Positions 7,318 through 15,378 of a DNA stretch of 15,427 nt are shown here, piece after piece. Position 1 is the stretch's first letter; every line of letters starts with the position of its first letter. Source of the DNA: Eubacteriales bacterium (lineage in GTDB: Bacteria > Bacillota_A > Clostridia > Lachnospirales > Lachnospiraceae); the NCBI GenBank assembly GCA_030527765.1, contig JAUNAE010000051.1, positions 1-15,427 on the forward strand. The letters are read 5' to 3'. Below the pieces are notes generated by a model. That model was not told the DNA's origin, did not search any database, and saw only the letters and a list, made by a program, of their open reading frames with translations. Made by a program: the position numbers and the translations under genes.

Positions 7318-7353
7318 CAATTCATGCTGTGCCGCAGCATGAATTGTCTTTTT
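7318..7353 (+). terminator. Terminator ending the eutH operon
   Basis: A perfect 12-bp inverted repeat (CAATTCATGCTG 7318-7329 with 7335-7346) and 5-base loop are followed by TCTTTTT (7347-7353). It separates the three-gene eutH unit from the CoA-transferase unit. Two overlapping TATAAT boxes lie just before it (7286-7291, 7291-7296) without clear -35 partners. Confidence 0.92.
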
Positions 7354-7616
7354 GCTTCACAGTAAACCGATGCATTGTATTCTTAATAGTTGATCCAGAT
7401 ACTTGTCTGATTTCCGGAAATAGCACATTTCCGGAAGCGCAGGCGCAGCCCTCAGAGATAGTTCATTATTTATTAAAATATTTCGTTATGTATTCTCTGG
7501 CACAGAAGAAGAATTTGGGAAGTGTTAGTATTCAATCAAGATAAAGAAACGAACAGAAATGAGTAAGAAAACAGGGAAGAAATTCCTTAACTTTTATTAA
7601 ACGGAGGAAGTAGATC
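7354..7616 (+). promoter_or_regulatory. Leader of the CoA-transferase operon with tandem ATTTCCGGAA repeats
   Basis: This 263-base non-coding stretch must hold the promoter of the second operon, because a terminator precedes it. The clearest element is ATTTCCGGAA at 7410-7419 repeated at 7427-7436. The period is 17 bases and each copy contains the self-complementary TTCCGGAA. An AT-rich segment follows (7463-7495), but I cannot place a convincing -35/-10 pair. A third copy, GATTTCCGGAA, lies in front of the ligase gene near 8998-9008. No gene is supported here. Confidence 0.35.
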
Positions 7617-8918
7617 GTGAGTTGGAGAGAAGCGTATAAGGAGAAAATCGTCTCTGTAGAAGAAGCTATGGAGCATATCAAAGAAGGGGATCTTATCATT
7701 CCCGGAGACTTTTGCGCAGAGCCGGTATATTTGATCGATGCCATGACAAAACGTGCACAGGAGATTGGCGGAAAAGGGATTCGAATCGCACATGGAGGCA
7801 GCGTAGGACCGGAGCCGCATCTGGAGCCCGGAATGGAGAAGTATATTCACTTCACTTGTCTGTGCGCAGTTCCGAAGTCAAGAACCGCACTGCAGGAATG
7901 CCGCGTAGATTTTATGCCGGTATATTTCCACCAGTGGCCGAAATTATTCAGGACGGCATTAAAGCCGAATGTGGCACTAATTGAAATATCAGAGCCGGAT
8001 GAAAAAGGATTTGCATCACTTGGTGTTTCCTGTGATTACACATGCTACCTTCCTGAATATGCTGATGTTGTAATCGCGCAGGTAAATAAGAACATGCCGT
8101 ATGTAGACCGTAACCTCGTGAATATGGAAAAAATCGATTTCGTTGTTCCGCATGATGAACCTGTGGTGGAACTGACGGATTCATTTGCCGGAGAGAAGGA
8201 AAAAGCGATCGCTAAAAATATCGTGCCGCTGATTCACGACGGTGACTGTCTGCAGCTTGGCAGAGGAAAACTTCCGGATTATGTAATGACACAACTAGGA
8301 GATAAGAAAGACCTCGGTATTCACTCGGAAATGATTAGTGACGGTGCTTTGAGATTGATCAGACAAGGGGTTATCACCAACAGTAAGAAGAAGTTCTATC
8401 AGGGACAGACAGTATGTGCAATGCTTGCGGGAAGTGCAGATTTATATAAGTGGGCAGAGCACAATCCGGAGCTTCAACTGCTGCCGGTTGATATTGTAAA
8501 TGATCCGAAGGTAATTGCGCAGAACGACAATGTTGTATCACTGAATTCAGCATTGGAAGTAGATCTGACCGGGCAGATTGCGGCAGATATGATCGGACCG
8601 AAGCAGTTTACAGGTGTTGGAGGTTTTACAGATTTTGTCCGGGGTGCAAGTGAAAGTAACGGAGGACGTACAATCGTTGCGTTTGCAGCTACTTCAAGCG
8701 ATGGAAAGCATTCAAGGATCGTTCCGCACCTGACAGTTGGAGCAGCTGCAACAGCAACAAGATACGATGTAGACTATGTAGTTACAGAGTTTGGCGTTGC
8801 ACAGCTCTGGGGCAAGACCAATAGAGAGAGAGTAAGAGAGCTGATTTCAATTGCACATCCCGATTTCAGAGAAGAATTAACTGCTTATGCATATGCTCAG
8901 AAAATGCTCTGGGACTAA
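7617..8918 (+). CDS. Acetyl-CoA hydrolase/4-hydroxybutyrate CoA-transferase-family protein
   Basis: A 433-residue CoA-transferase of the acetyl-CoA hydrolase/4-hydroxybutyrate or butyryl-CoA:acetate type. The catalytic glutamate is E238 in LGIHSEMISDG, which forms the glutamyl-CoA thioester in this family. SLNSALEVDLTGQ, VGGFTDFVRGA and the C-terminal VVTEFGVAQLWGK also fit. The glycine-rich loop before it, normally like GIGGIP, reads GRGKLP (215-220), placing Arg and Lys next to the active site. The GTG at 7617 is the start, with GGAGGAAG well placed upstream. Its likely role is to move CoA between a product acyl-CoA and a new acid substrate (or acetate), so that activation need not cost ATP each time. 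It is followed by an acyl-CoA ligase after 101 bases. Acids used are unknown. Confidence 0.88.
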   Translation: MSWREAYKEKIVSVEEAMEHIKEGDLIIPGDFCAEPVYLIDAMTKRAQEIGGKGIRIAHGGSVGPEPHLEPGMEKYIHFTCLCAVPKSRTALQECRVDFMPVYFHQWPKLFRTALKPNVALIEISEPDEKGFASLGVSCDYTCYLPEYADVVIAQVNKNMPYVDRNLVNMEKIDFVVPHDEPVVELTDSFAGEKEKAIAKNIVPLIHDGDCLQLGRGKLPDYVMTQLGDKKDLGIHSEMISDGALRLIRQGVITNSKKKFYQGQTVCAMLAGSADLYKWAEHNPELQLLPVDIVNDPKVIAQNDNVVSLNSALEVDLTGQIAADMIGPKQFTGVGGFTDFVRGASESNGGRTIVAFAATSSDGKHSRIVPHLTVGAAATATRYDVDYVVTEFGVAQLWGKTNRERVRELISIAHPDFREELTAYAYAQKMLWD

Positions 8919-9019
8919 AACGACTGCCTGTAAGTGCTTCTGCAAGACTAATAAATATGATGCTAAATGAGAAGATATAAGACGAATCAAGACAGGATTT
9001 CCGGAAGGATAATGTATCA

Positions 9020-10663
9020 ATGAAAGAGACATTACAGAATCGACGCATGAAATTTGAAGCAAGACATCCGGAATGGGGAGAACTTTCGATCTTTGAGGAA
9101 TTTCTTCGATGTGTGAATGAAAATCCGGAGCGGGAATTCATTATATATGACGAGACAATAATCACATACAAAGAGGCGTATCGGCAGTGTGCGAGACTGA
9201 CGTCGGTTTTAAGAAGAGATGGAATTATGGCGGGAAGTCATACGGCAGTTTGTATAGATAATAGTCTGTGGTTTGGGCTCATTTGTCTTTCACTGTTTCA
9301 GATCGGCGCGATTAAGATCTCCATCGGAACAAAACTCAAGGAAAAAGAGGTTCAATATATTCTAAAACAGTCAGATACACAGTTCTTTATCTGTGAGACA
9401 AATCTAACCGAAGAGTCAAAAAATAATCTTCACAATATGAAGCAGGTGTTTACGTTGACTGCGCTGCGGGAGCAGATGAAGGCAGATGAGGAGAACGGAG
9501 TAAAGCCGGACTTAGTCAGGGCGGAGAGGTCGATCACAGATCCGGCGGATATCTTGTATACATCAGGAAGCACGGGGTATCCGAAAGGTGTTCTTCTCAC
9601 ACAGGAAATTCTTCTGCAGAGTGCTTACGCAAATGACTATAATCGAGGTTTTGAGGAGGGGAGAAAGATATACATTCCACTGCCGATGAATCACGTATTT
9701 GGGTATATTGAGGGGATGCTGGGACTGCTGCTCGTCGGTGGAACAATGGTATTTCGGTCCGGAAAATTCAGCCCAAAGAAAGCACTGCAATGTTTAGAAG
9801 AGACGAGGGCGAATGATATACTGCTCGTTCCCTCCATGGCTGTGAAGATGTTGGAGGAGGAGGCATTTGATTCTTACGATTTATCAGCATTATATGCAAT
9901 GTACTGTGGAGCCAGCATCTGTACGGAGAAGCTTTGGAGAGAGATCAGAGAGGAATTTCGTATCGAAGAAATTGTTACCGGTTACGGAATGACGGAACTC
10001 GGCGGCGCAACCATGCAAAATGATCCGGAGGATGGAACTGAGTACCTGAACTGGAGCCTGGGAAAATGTCTCAGGTATCGACCAATACAAGGGAAAACAG
10101 ATTGGATCGAGTATAAAATAATAAATCCTCTAACCGGGCAGGAAGTGCCCAGGGGAGAGACCGGAAATGTGCTGTGCCGGGGACGACTTGCGCTAAACGG
10201 CTATTACAACAACCCACAGGCAAATGCTGCGGCATATGACGCGGATGGATGGATGATAACCGGAGATATAGGTGCGATCGGTGAAGATGGGTATTTTCGT
10301 TTTGCCGGAAGGAGCCACGAGCAGTACAAGATAAACGGAGAGAATGTATCGACGATCTATCTTGACCGTATCATAGGAGAATCTCCGGATGTAGAGGCTG
10401 TGGAAGTTGTCGGTGTTCCGGATGACAGAACAGGGTATGCCGGAATGGCATTTATTGAACTGGTACACGACAGTGCAGAAAATCGCACAAAGGTAATGGA
10501 GTATTGCAGAGAGAATCTTGCAGGATTTCAGGTTCCAAAATATTATTCATTTGGTAAAAGAGAGGAGTGGCCGCAGACCGCTTCGGTAAAAGTTCAGAAA
10601 TATCAACTCAGTAAAATGGCGGAGGAAATCCTCAGAAAGGGAAAGTGTTATGAAAGGAATTAA
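9020..10663 (+). CDS. AMP-forming acyl-CoA ligase (ANL superfamily)
   Basis: A 547-residue adenylate-forming enzyme that would convert a carboxylic acid, ATP and CoA to acyl-CoA, AMP and pyrophosphate. Motifs in order: the P-loop YTSGSTGYPKG (180-190), the GYGMTE motif (321-326), the hinge-side TGD (414-416), GRSHEQYKINGENV (430-443), and the late catalytic lysine K524 in TASVKVQK. The last motif usually reads T.SGK, so a conserved Gly is Val523 here. The ATG at 9020 is preceded by GGAAGGAT. The stop overlaps the start of the next gene by 14 bases, showing translational coupling. General resemblance to BaiB and to aryl/medium-chain CoA ligases is seen, but the acid specificity cannot be read. 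Confidence 0.9.
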   Translation: MKETLQNRRMKFEARHPEWGELSIFEEFLRCVNENPEREFIIYDETIITYKEAYRQCARLTSVLRRDGIMAGSHTAVCIDNSLWFGLICLSLFQIGAIKISIGTKLKEKEVQYILKQSDTQFFICETNLTEESKNNLHNMKQVFTLTALREQMKADEENGVKPDLVRAERSITDPADILYTSGSTGYPKGVLLTQEILLQSAYANDYNRGFEEGRKIYIPLPMNHVFGYIEGMLGLLLVGGTMVFRSGKFSPKKALQCLEETRANDILLVPSMAVKMLEEEAFDSYDLSALYAMYCGASICTEKLWREIREEFRIEEIVTGYGMTELGGATMQNDPEDGTEYLNWSLGKCLRYRPIQGKTDWIEYKIINPLTGQEVPRGETGNVLCRGRLALNGYYNNPQANAAAYDADGWMITGDIGAIGEDGYFRFAGRSHEQYKINGENVSTIYLDRIIGESPDVEAVEVVGVPDDRTGYAGMAFIELVHDSAENRTKVMEYCRENLAGFQVPKYYSFGKREEWPQTASVKVQKYQLSKMAEEILRKGKCYERN

Positions 10664-11459
10664 AGTCTATATTCTGAATACAGGGTATATTTACAACGAT
10701 GCAGATTACAATCATGCGCATATAAACGTTGGAACAATTGATAATCCGAGTCCGAAACATGTATGGGAGACTGTCCCCAGTTATTGCGTGCTGATTGACC
10801 ATCCCACAGAGGGATGGATCTTATTTGACACCGGATGTGATGTCAATGCGCTTGAGACATGGCCGGATTATGTGATGCAGAGCACACCGTATATCCGAAA
10901 ATCCGAAGATGACAATCTTCTGGTACAGCTGGCAAAACTCGGTCTGGAACCGAAAGATATCAGCAAAGTAATTCTCTCACATTTTCATGTTGATCACGCG
11001 GGAAATATCGGACTTTTTGCCGAGACCGCAGATATCTATGTCTCGGAAGAAGAAGCAAGTTATGCATTTAGAGGTGCTTTTGAAGACAACAAATCTGAAA
11101 TGTTTGGTTTTTACAAAAAAAGCGATATCAAGAACAATTACAAAAAATTGCATTATCTCACAGAAGATGAGGAACTGTTTGAGGGCGTTGAAGTATTCAC
11201 TGCGTATGGACATACACCCGGTCACATCGGAATGATAGTTCATCTTGAGAACCGTACTCTGCTTTTCCCGGCAGATCAGGTCAAGAATCAGGATAATTAC
11301 GACGGCAATCCCGGAAGTCTTGTCAGTGATTCCGTGGCATGGTATGCCAGTGCGAAAAAAGTTCATAAGTTAGAGAAAAAATACAATGCAGAAGTGTTCT
11401 TCAGTCATGATCTGAAAGCATTTGAAAAAATGAAAAAATGCCCGGAATACTATGCATGA
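10650..11459 (+). CDS. AHL-lactonase-like metallo-beta-lactamase-fold hydrolase
   Basis: A 269-residue metallo-beta-lactamase-fold hydrolase of the N-acyl-homoserine-lactonase (AiiA) type. The dinuclear zinc ligands are complete: H111-F-H113-V-D115-H116 followed by AGN, H188 in GHTPGH, D209 in PADQ and H253 in FFSHD. The N-terminal YILNTGYI and DHPTEGWILFDTGCD also match lactonases. In this setting, next to an acyl-CoA ligase and an enoate reductase, opening a lactone to a hydroxy acid for CoA activation is more plausible than quorum quenching; this is inference. The ATG lies inside the end of the ligase gene (overlap 10650-10663), with GAAAGGGA before it. No secretion signal, so cytoplasmic. 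Esterase or thioesterase activity is an alternative. Confidence 0.87.
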   Translation: MKGIKVYILNTGYIYNDADYNHAHINVGTIDNPSPKHVWETVPSYCVLIDHPTEGWILFDTGCDVNALETWPDYVMQSTPYIRKSEDDNLLVQLAKLGLEPKDISKVILSHFHVDHAGNIGLFAETADIYVSEEEASYAFRGAFEDNKSEMFGFYKKSDIKNNYKKLHYLTEDEELFEGVEVFTAYGHTPGHIGMIVHLENRTLLFPADQVKNQDNYDGNPGSLVSDSVAWYASAKKVHKLEKKYNAEVFFSHDLKAFEKMKKCPEYYA

Positions 11460-11572
11460 TCCGCAGCAATACAGAGAAAGATATAGAAAAACAGCTTCAA
11501 AATAAGCAAGAGCAATACGTCGGATCAGATGTCGGCGTAACTGCATGAAAGAAAAAGAATGGAGAGAATGTT

Positions 11573-13528
11573 ATGAAGAGCGCAAAATATCCCAACTTAT
11601 TCAAACCCGGAAAAATCGGAAACGTTGAGCTGAAAAACAGAATAGTTATGCCTCCTACAGAAATTCTGGCAGCAGGATTTAATGGAGAGATGACAGACGA
11701 TCTGATTCGATTCTATGAAGAGCGTGCAAAGGGTGGAGTAGGCCTGATTATTACATGCTATGCAAGTGTGGATGATGAATTTTCCCAGAGCTTTGCGGGA
11801 ACACAGCTCCGTGTGACAGATCCGCGGTTGATCGGAGGGTATACAAAGTTTGCAAGAACCATGCATAAGTATGGAACAAAAGTCATGACACAGATTTATC
11901 AGGCAGGTCGTCAAGCAGTACCGACTGCAATTACCGGTAAACGTATTGTAGCACCCAGTGCTGTTGGATATTCCTTATACGAACAGATTCCGGAGGAGAT
12001 GACTCTCGAGGAAATAAAAAGATCTGTAAAAAAATGGGGATGTGCAGCAAAACTTCTTCAGAACTCATCCTACGACGGCGTTGAACTTCTGGCAGCAGGC
12101 GGTTATCTGATCAACGAATTCCTGAGTCCTTATTCCAATAAACGAACAGATGAATACGGCGGAAGCTTTGAGAATCGTTTCCGTTTCCTGAAAGAAGTTG
12201 TAGAAGAGATTCGTGAGCAGTGTGGCAAAAACTTCCTGTTGAGCGTACGTATTACTGCAGATGAATTCCTCGGAGATCAGGGCTACGGTCTGGAAGAAGG
12301 TGTTCGCATTGCGCAGGAATTGGAAAAACTGGGTGTTGACTGCATCAATGTTAACAATGCAAATCAGGAAAATCGTTACTATATTATTGAACCGATTACT
12401 TTTAAAGCGGGATGGAAATCCTATATTATCAAGGCCATCAAAGATGCAGTGTCTATCCCTGTTATCGCAACAAACGTAATTAAGCGCCCTGAAGATGCAG
12501 AAAAATTTCTTGCAGAGGGAATCATGGATTATGCAGCTATCGCAAGAGGAAACATGGCAGATGAAAACTGGGCTAAGAAGGCACTTGAAGATCGCTCGAA
12601 TGAAATTAAACCCTGTATCGGATGTCTGCACTGCCTGGATGAGACTGGTTTCTATCGCCGCAGCGAATGTGCAGTAAATGCAAGAATGGCAAGAGAGGAT
12701 GAATTCAAAGAGCCGAAAGTTGACATGAAGGGCAGACAGATCGTTGTTGTGGGAGCCGGACCGTCCGGAATGGAAGCTGCAATAGTTATGCGACAGCGAG
12801 GAGCAGAAGTTGTTGTTCTTGAGAAAAATGACTTCATCGGCGGAGCAGTTGAACTTGGAAGCAGAACAGTAGACAAGGATCCTATGCACTGGCTTGCGGA
12901 TTACTACAAGGTGACTGCGAATAAGCTTGGTATTAAGGTTCTGCTCAACACAGAGGCTACGCCGGAACTTATTGCGTCCTATGAACCTTACGCAGTATTT
13001 GTCGGAGCGGGAGTAACACCTTTTGTTCCGGTGCAGTCATGGCTTGACAATGAAAATGTATACACAGTGGAAGAGGTTCTTCGTAAAAATATGTCATGGG
13101 AGAACAAAAAGGTCACTGTAATCGGCGGCGGAATGACAGGATGTGAAGTTGCTGAGAAATTCGCAATGGCAGGCAACGAAGTGACTCTGGTTGAGATGCG
13201 CGATAAGCTCGCACCGGAAGTGCATACGGACAATCTGTTTACAGTATTAAATAATCTGAAAAAATCAAATGCGAAAATTCTCCTTCAACACAGACTTCTC
13301 GGCATCGGGGCAGAGGGCGTGTCTGTCGAGAACATGATCAATAGCGAACAGATCACTTTGGAAGCGGATGTGATGATTTTGTCTCTCGGAGGAAGACCGA
13401 ACCGTGCATTATATGATCAGATCAGTGATCAGTTCGAGCGCGTGATCAATATCGGAGATTCCGTAAAACCGGGACGTGTATATAGTGCAGTTCATTCAGG
13501 TTTTGAGAGTGCATGGGTACTGGAGTAA
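11573..13528 (+). CDS. FadH/BaiCD-type FMN, 4Fe-4S, FAD oxidoreductase
   Basis: A 651-residue NADH:flavin oxidoreductase with the full layout of 2,4-dienoyl-CoA reductase. An Old Yellow Enzyme TIM barrel (about 1-340) is followed by a 4Fe-4S cysteine set at C348, C351, C354 and C366, a FAD-binding GAGPSG (394-399) and a nucleotide-binding GGGMTG (518-523). Such enzymes reduce conjugated C=C bonds; relatives include BaiCD/BaiH and daidzein reductase. The barrel keeps the catalytic tyrosine (Y178 in GGYLINEFLSP), but the E. coli FadH His252 position, in INTGIGWHE, aligns to Q265 in INVNNANQE. Cysteine spacing is C-x2-C-x2-C-x11-C, nearer trimethylamine dehydrogenase than FadH (x3). A GGAGAGAA site precedes the ATG. 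It follows the lactonase-like gene by 113 bases. Substrate is unknown. Confidence 0.92.
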   Translation: MKSAKYPNLFKPGKIGNVELKNRIVMPPTEILAAGFNGEMTDDLIRFYEERAKGGVGLIITCYASVDDEFSQSFAGTQLRVTDPRLIGGYTKFARTMHKYGTKVMTQIYQAGRQAVPTAITGKRIVAPSAVGYSLYEQIPEEMTLEEIKRSVKKWGCAAKLLQNSSYDGVELLAAGGYLINEFLSPYSNKRTDEYGGSFENRFRFLKEVVEEIREQCGKNFLLSVRITADEFLGDQGYGLEEGVRIAQELEKLGVDCINVNNANQENRYYIIEPITFKAGWKSYIIKAIKDAVSIPVIATNVIKRPEDAEKFLAEGIMDYAAIARGNMADENWAKKALEDRSNEIKPCIGCLHCLDETGFYRRSECAVNARMAREDEFKEPKVDMKGRQIVVVGAGPSGMEAAIVMRQRGAEVVVLEKNDFIGGAVELGSRTVDKDPMHWLADYYKVTANKLGIKVLLNTEATPELIASYEPYAVFVGAGVTPFVPVQSWLDNENVYTVEEVLRKNMSWENKKVTVIGGGMTGCEVAEKFAMAGNEVTLVEMRDKLAPEVHTDNLFTVLNNLKKSNAKILLQHRLLGIGAEGVSVENMINSEQITLEADVMILSLGGRPNRALYDQISDQFERVINIGDSVKPGRVYSAVHSGFESAWVLE

Positions 13529-13551
13529 AGAGATTAATATTGGGGGAAAAA

Positions 13552-14967
13552 ATGGAAGATAAGAAAAAAAACAAAAGTGTTCTTGCACGTGTGCCGGGAC
13601 AGTCATGGATAATGTTGGTGATTGTTTGGCTTGCATTTGCAATAAATTGCTCATGCAGAGAGATTATGAATAAAGTAATGCCCTCCATGGTTGATTATTT
13701 CGGGATGTCTTCAACGACATCCGGATTAATCAGCACAGTTGGTACGGTTGGAGCCGGAATTATGGCGGTGATCCTTGGACGTTGGGCAGACGGAAGAGGA
13801 CAGGGATATAAGCGTAGAAGCGCACAGATAATTATTGCAGTCGGTTATCTTGTCTTGACGATGCTCACAGGTGTACCGATGGTTGCTTCCTCGCTTGGGA
13901 TGATCTTCATTCTCCAGTTTCTTCGCTTCGGGTTTGCCGGAGGTGGTGAAGGTGTAGACGGCTCAGCGATTTCCGAGTGGTGGCCGATGGAGGCACGCGG
14001 CTTCATTTTGAGCGTGCGCCACACGGCATATCCTTGGGGGACTGCGATTATCGCTGTACTGATCGCTGCAATTCTGGATCGGTCCGGCAATAACTGGAGA
14101 CTGCCGTTTATTATTATTCCAATGCTTGCGATTCCGTTCTGGGTGATTTATCTGCTTTATGCAAACAAGAAACGCATGGAAGAGACAAACCGGCGCATGG
14201 TAGAAAATGGTCTTACTCCGAGTATTACAGTTGAGGAAATCGAAAATCCGAAGCTGATTGAAAGTGCTGCAGAGGAAACGGAAGGGGCAGGTGAAAAACG
14301 TTCCTTCTTCGCAATCATGAAAAACCGTAATGTTCTCGCCTGCTTCCTGTGCTACATGTGTATTATCGGTGCATATTTCGGATTAAACTACTGGATGACA
14401 CCATATTTGACCTATATCGGTGAAATGACAAACTCAAGCGCTGCAATCTTCTCTACAATTTTTGCGATCACTGCGGGACTCGGACAGATTTTTTGGGGAA
14501 CATTCTCAGATCGAATCGGATGCAAGCGCACGATTCTGATTTGCTCCGGCTGGTTGTTCGTATGCTTTTGTTTCCTTCCTGCCATCAAAAACAGCATGGC
14601 GATCTGCATAGGTATTCAGCTGCTGATGGGCTTTTGCACGAATGCAAGCTTTCCGGTTCTGTTCAACTTCGCGGGAATGTCCGTAAAGAAAAACGAGCTT
14701 GCTACCGCAATTGGTATCTGCAATCTCTCTCAGGTGATCGGTGGAATGGCACCGTACCTGCTCGGTATTTTCATCAGTATCGGCGGAGGTTGGAAGTCAG
14801 CTACCGGGTATAATATCAGTTTATATTTTATGCTTGGATGCCTGGCACTGGGATTCCTTGTAATCTTACTGATGTCTCATGAAGTTACCGGTCCCAGAAG
14901 AGGAAGAGACTGGGCTCTTTCCAGTTTTGAATCCTGCGGCGTCGAGAGAGCAAAGAACAATGAATAA
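13552..14967 (+). CDS. Major facilitator superfamily (MFS) transporter
   Basis: A 471-residue, probably 12-helix MFS carrier. The loop after helix 2 reads GRWADGRGQGYKRR, the MFS signature region. The central cytoplasmic loop is long and acidic (around residues 205-245), and the second-half counterpart of the signature is GTFSDRIGCKR. This start (ATG 13552 after TGGGGGAAA) is preferred over the in-frame ATG at 13513, which overlaps the preceding gene and has no good site. The gene sits 23 bases after the flavin oxidoreductase, so it is co-transcribed and probably imports the substrate or exports the reduced product, in the way BaiG accompanies the bai enzymes. A terminator follows 69 bases after the stop. 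Confidence 0.88.
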   Translation: MEDKKKNKSVLARVPGQSWIMLVIVWLAFAINCSCREIMNKVMPSMVDYFGMSSTTSGLISTVGTVGAGIMAVILGRWADGRGQGYKRRSAQIIIAVGYLVLTMLTGVPMVASSLGMIFILQFLRFGFAGGGEGVDGSAISEWWPMEARGFILSVRHTAYPWGTAIIAVLIAAILDRSGNNWRLPFIIIPMLAIPFWVIYLLYANKKRMEETNRRMVENGLTPSITVEEIENPKLIESAAEETEGAGEKRSFFAIMKNRNVLACFLCYMCIIGAYFGLNYWMTPYLTYIGEMTNSSAAIFSTIFAITAGLGQIFWGTFSDRIGCKRTILICSGWLFVCFCFLPAIKNSMAICIGIQLLMGFCTNASFPVLFNFAGMSVKKNELATAIGICNLSQVIGGMAPYLLGIFISIGGGWKSATGYNISLYFMLGCLALGFLVILLMSHEVTGPRRGRDWALSSFESCGVERAKNNE

Positions 14968-15036
14968 TCTCTAAAATCAGGAAAATGCTCAAACTAACAA
15001 AAAAGATTATTGATGAGGCTGTCAGGAAAAGACAGT

Positions 15037-15074
15037 AAAAAAGGGAGATGGTTACGAGAACCATCTCCTTTTTT
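15037..15074 (+). terminator. Terminator of the CoA-transferase to MFS operon
   Basis: An inverted repeat AAAAAAGGGAGATGGTT (15037-15053) and AACCATCTCCTTTTTT (15059-15074), with a 5-base loop and one extra G in the left arm, ends in a T-run. The left A-run would also allow use from the opposite strand. Confidence 0.9.
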
Positions 15075-15102
15075 CGTGGAAAAAGCATTGAAAGTACAGC
15101 AT

Positions 15103-15158
15103 AAAAATCGCCGTTAATCGACAGCTCCATGCTGCACCGGAACACTATAACGATTTTT
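15103..15158 (-). terminator. Possible terminator of the Crp/Fnr-type gene
   Basis: AAAAATCG (15103-15110) and CGATTTTT (15151-15158) are perfect complements, separated by 40 bases that could fold further. It lies 13 bases past the stop of the minus-strand regulator gene. The long loop and lack of a GC-rich stem make it weak; the hairpin at 15037-15074 could instead serve both strands. Confidence 0.3.
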
Positions 15159-15171
15159 GTGATTTACCGGC

Positions 15172-15378
15172 TTACTTGTAAGCAAATTTATGAGTGTCTT
15201 CGAAGTAATCAGCCATCGGTGAACAAAAATCCAGAAGCCTTTCGGGATCGGTCACACGAAGTGAATTCCGTGAGCTGGTGATAATTCCCTCGCTTTTTAA
15301 AGTGCTGAGCGCGCGGGAGACATTTGGCCTTGTTACACCAATGACATCACCGATTTCCTCGTGAGAGAGCGAGATTGA
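15172..15378 (-). CDS. Crp/Fnr-family regulator, C-terminal DNA-binding fragment
   Basis: The 68 residues readable on the minus strand are a Crp/Fnr winged helix-turn-helix: SLSHEEIGDVIGVTRPNVSR, then ALSTLKSEGIITSSRNSLRV, ending in a short tail and TAA (15172-15174). The recognition helix TRPNVSRALSTL is the family hallmark. The effector domain is missing. Reading upstream, an in-frame TAA occurs at 15379-15381, just where the sequence turns GC-rich for the last 46 bases, so the gene is either broken or joined to unrelated sequence at the window edge. It is convergent with the MFS operon and is the obvious candidate to bind the TGTG-N8-CACA site at 4878-4893. Effector unknown. Confidence 0.8.
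   Translation of the reverse strand, partial: SISLSHEEIGDVIGVTRPNVSRALSTLKSEGIITSSRNSLRVTDPERLLDFCSPMADYFEDTHKFAYK

Noticed and set aside
7329..7544. A 71-codon plus-strand frame upstream of the CoA-transferase
   Set aside because: It begins inside the terminator hairpin, lacks a ribosome site and resembles no family.
12065..12889. A 274-codon open frame on the minus strand inside the flavin oxidoreductase gene
   Set aside because: It is antisense to a gene with clear FMN, 4Fe-4S and FAD motifs; its own protein is Cys/Phe/Ile-rich without family features.
11573..13528. Trimethylamine dehydrogenase
   Set aside because: Only the cysteine spacing resembles it; the active-site block GGYLINEFL matches FadH-type reductases rather than the TMADH Tyr/His arrangement.
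7617..14967. A bile-acid-inducible (bai) operon
   Set aside because: Ligase, OYE-type reductase and MFS carrier fit, but there is no BaiE-like dehydratase or BaiA-like dehydrogenase, and the CoA-transferase is not of the BaiF class.
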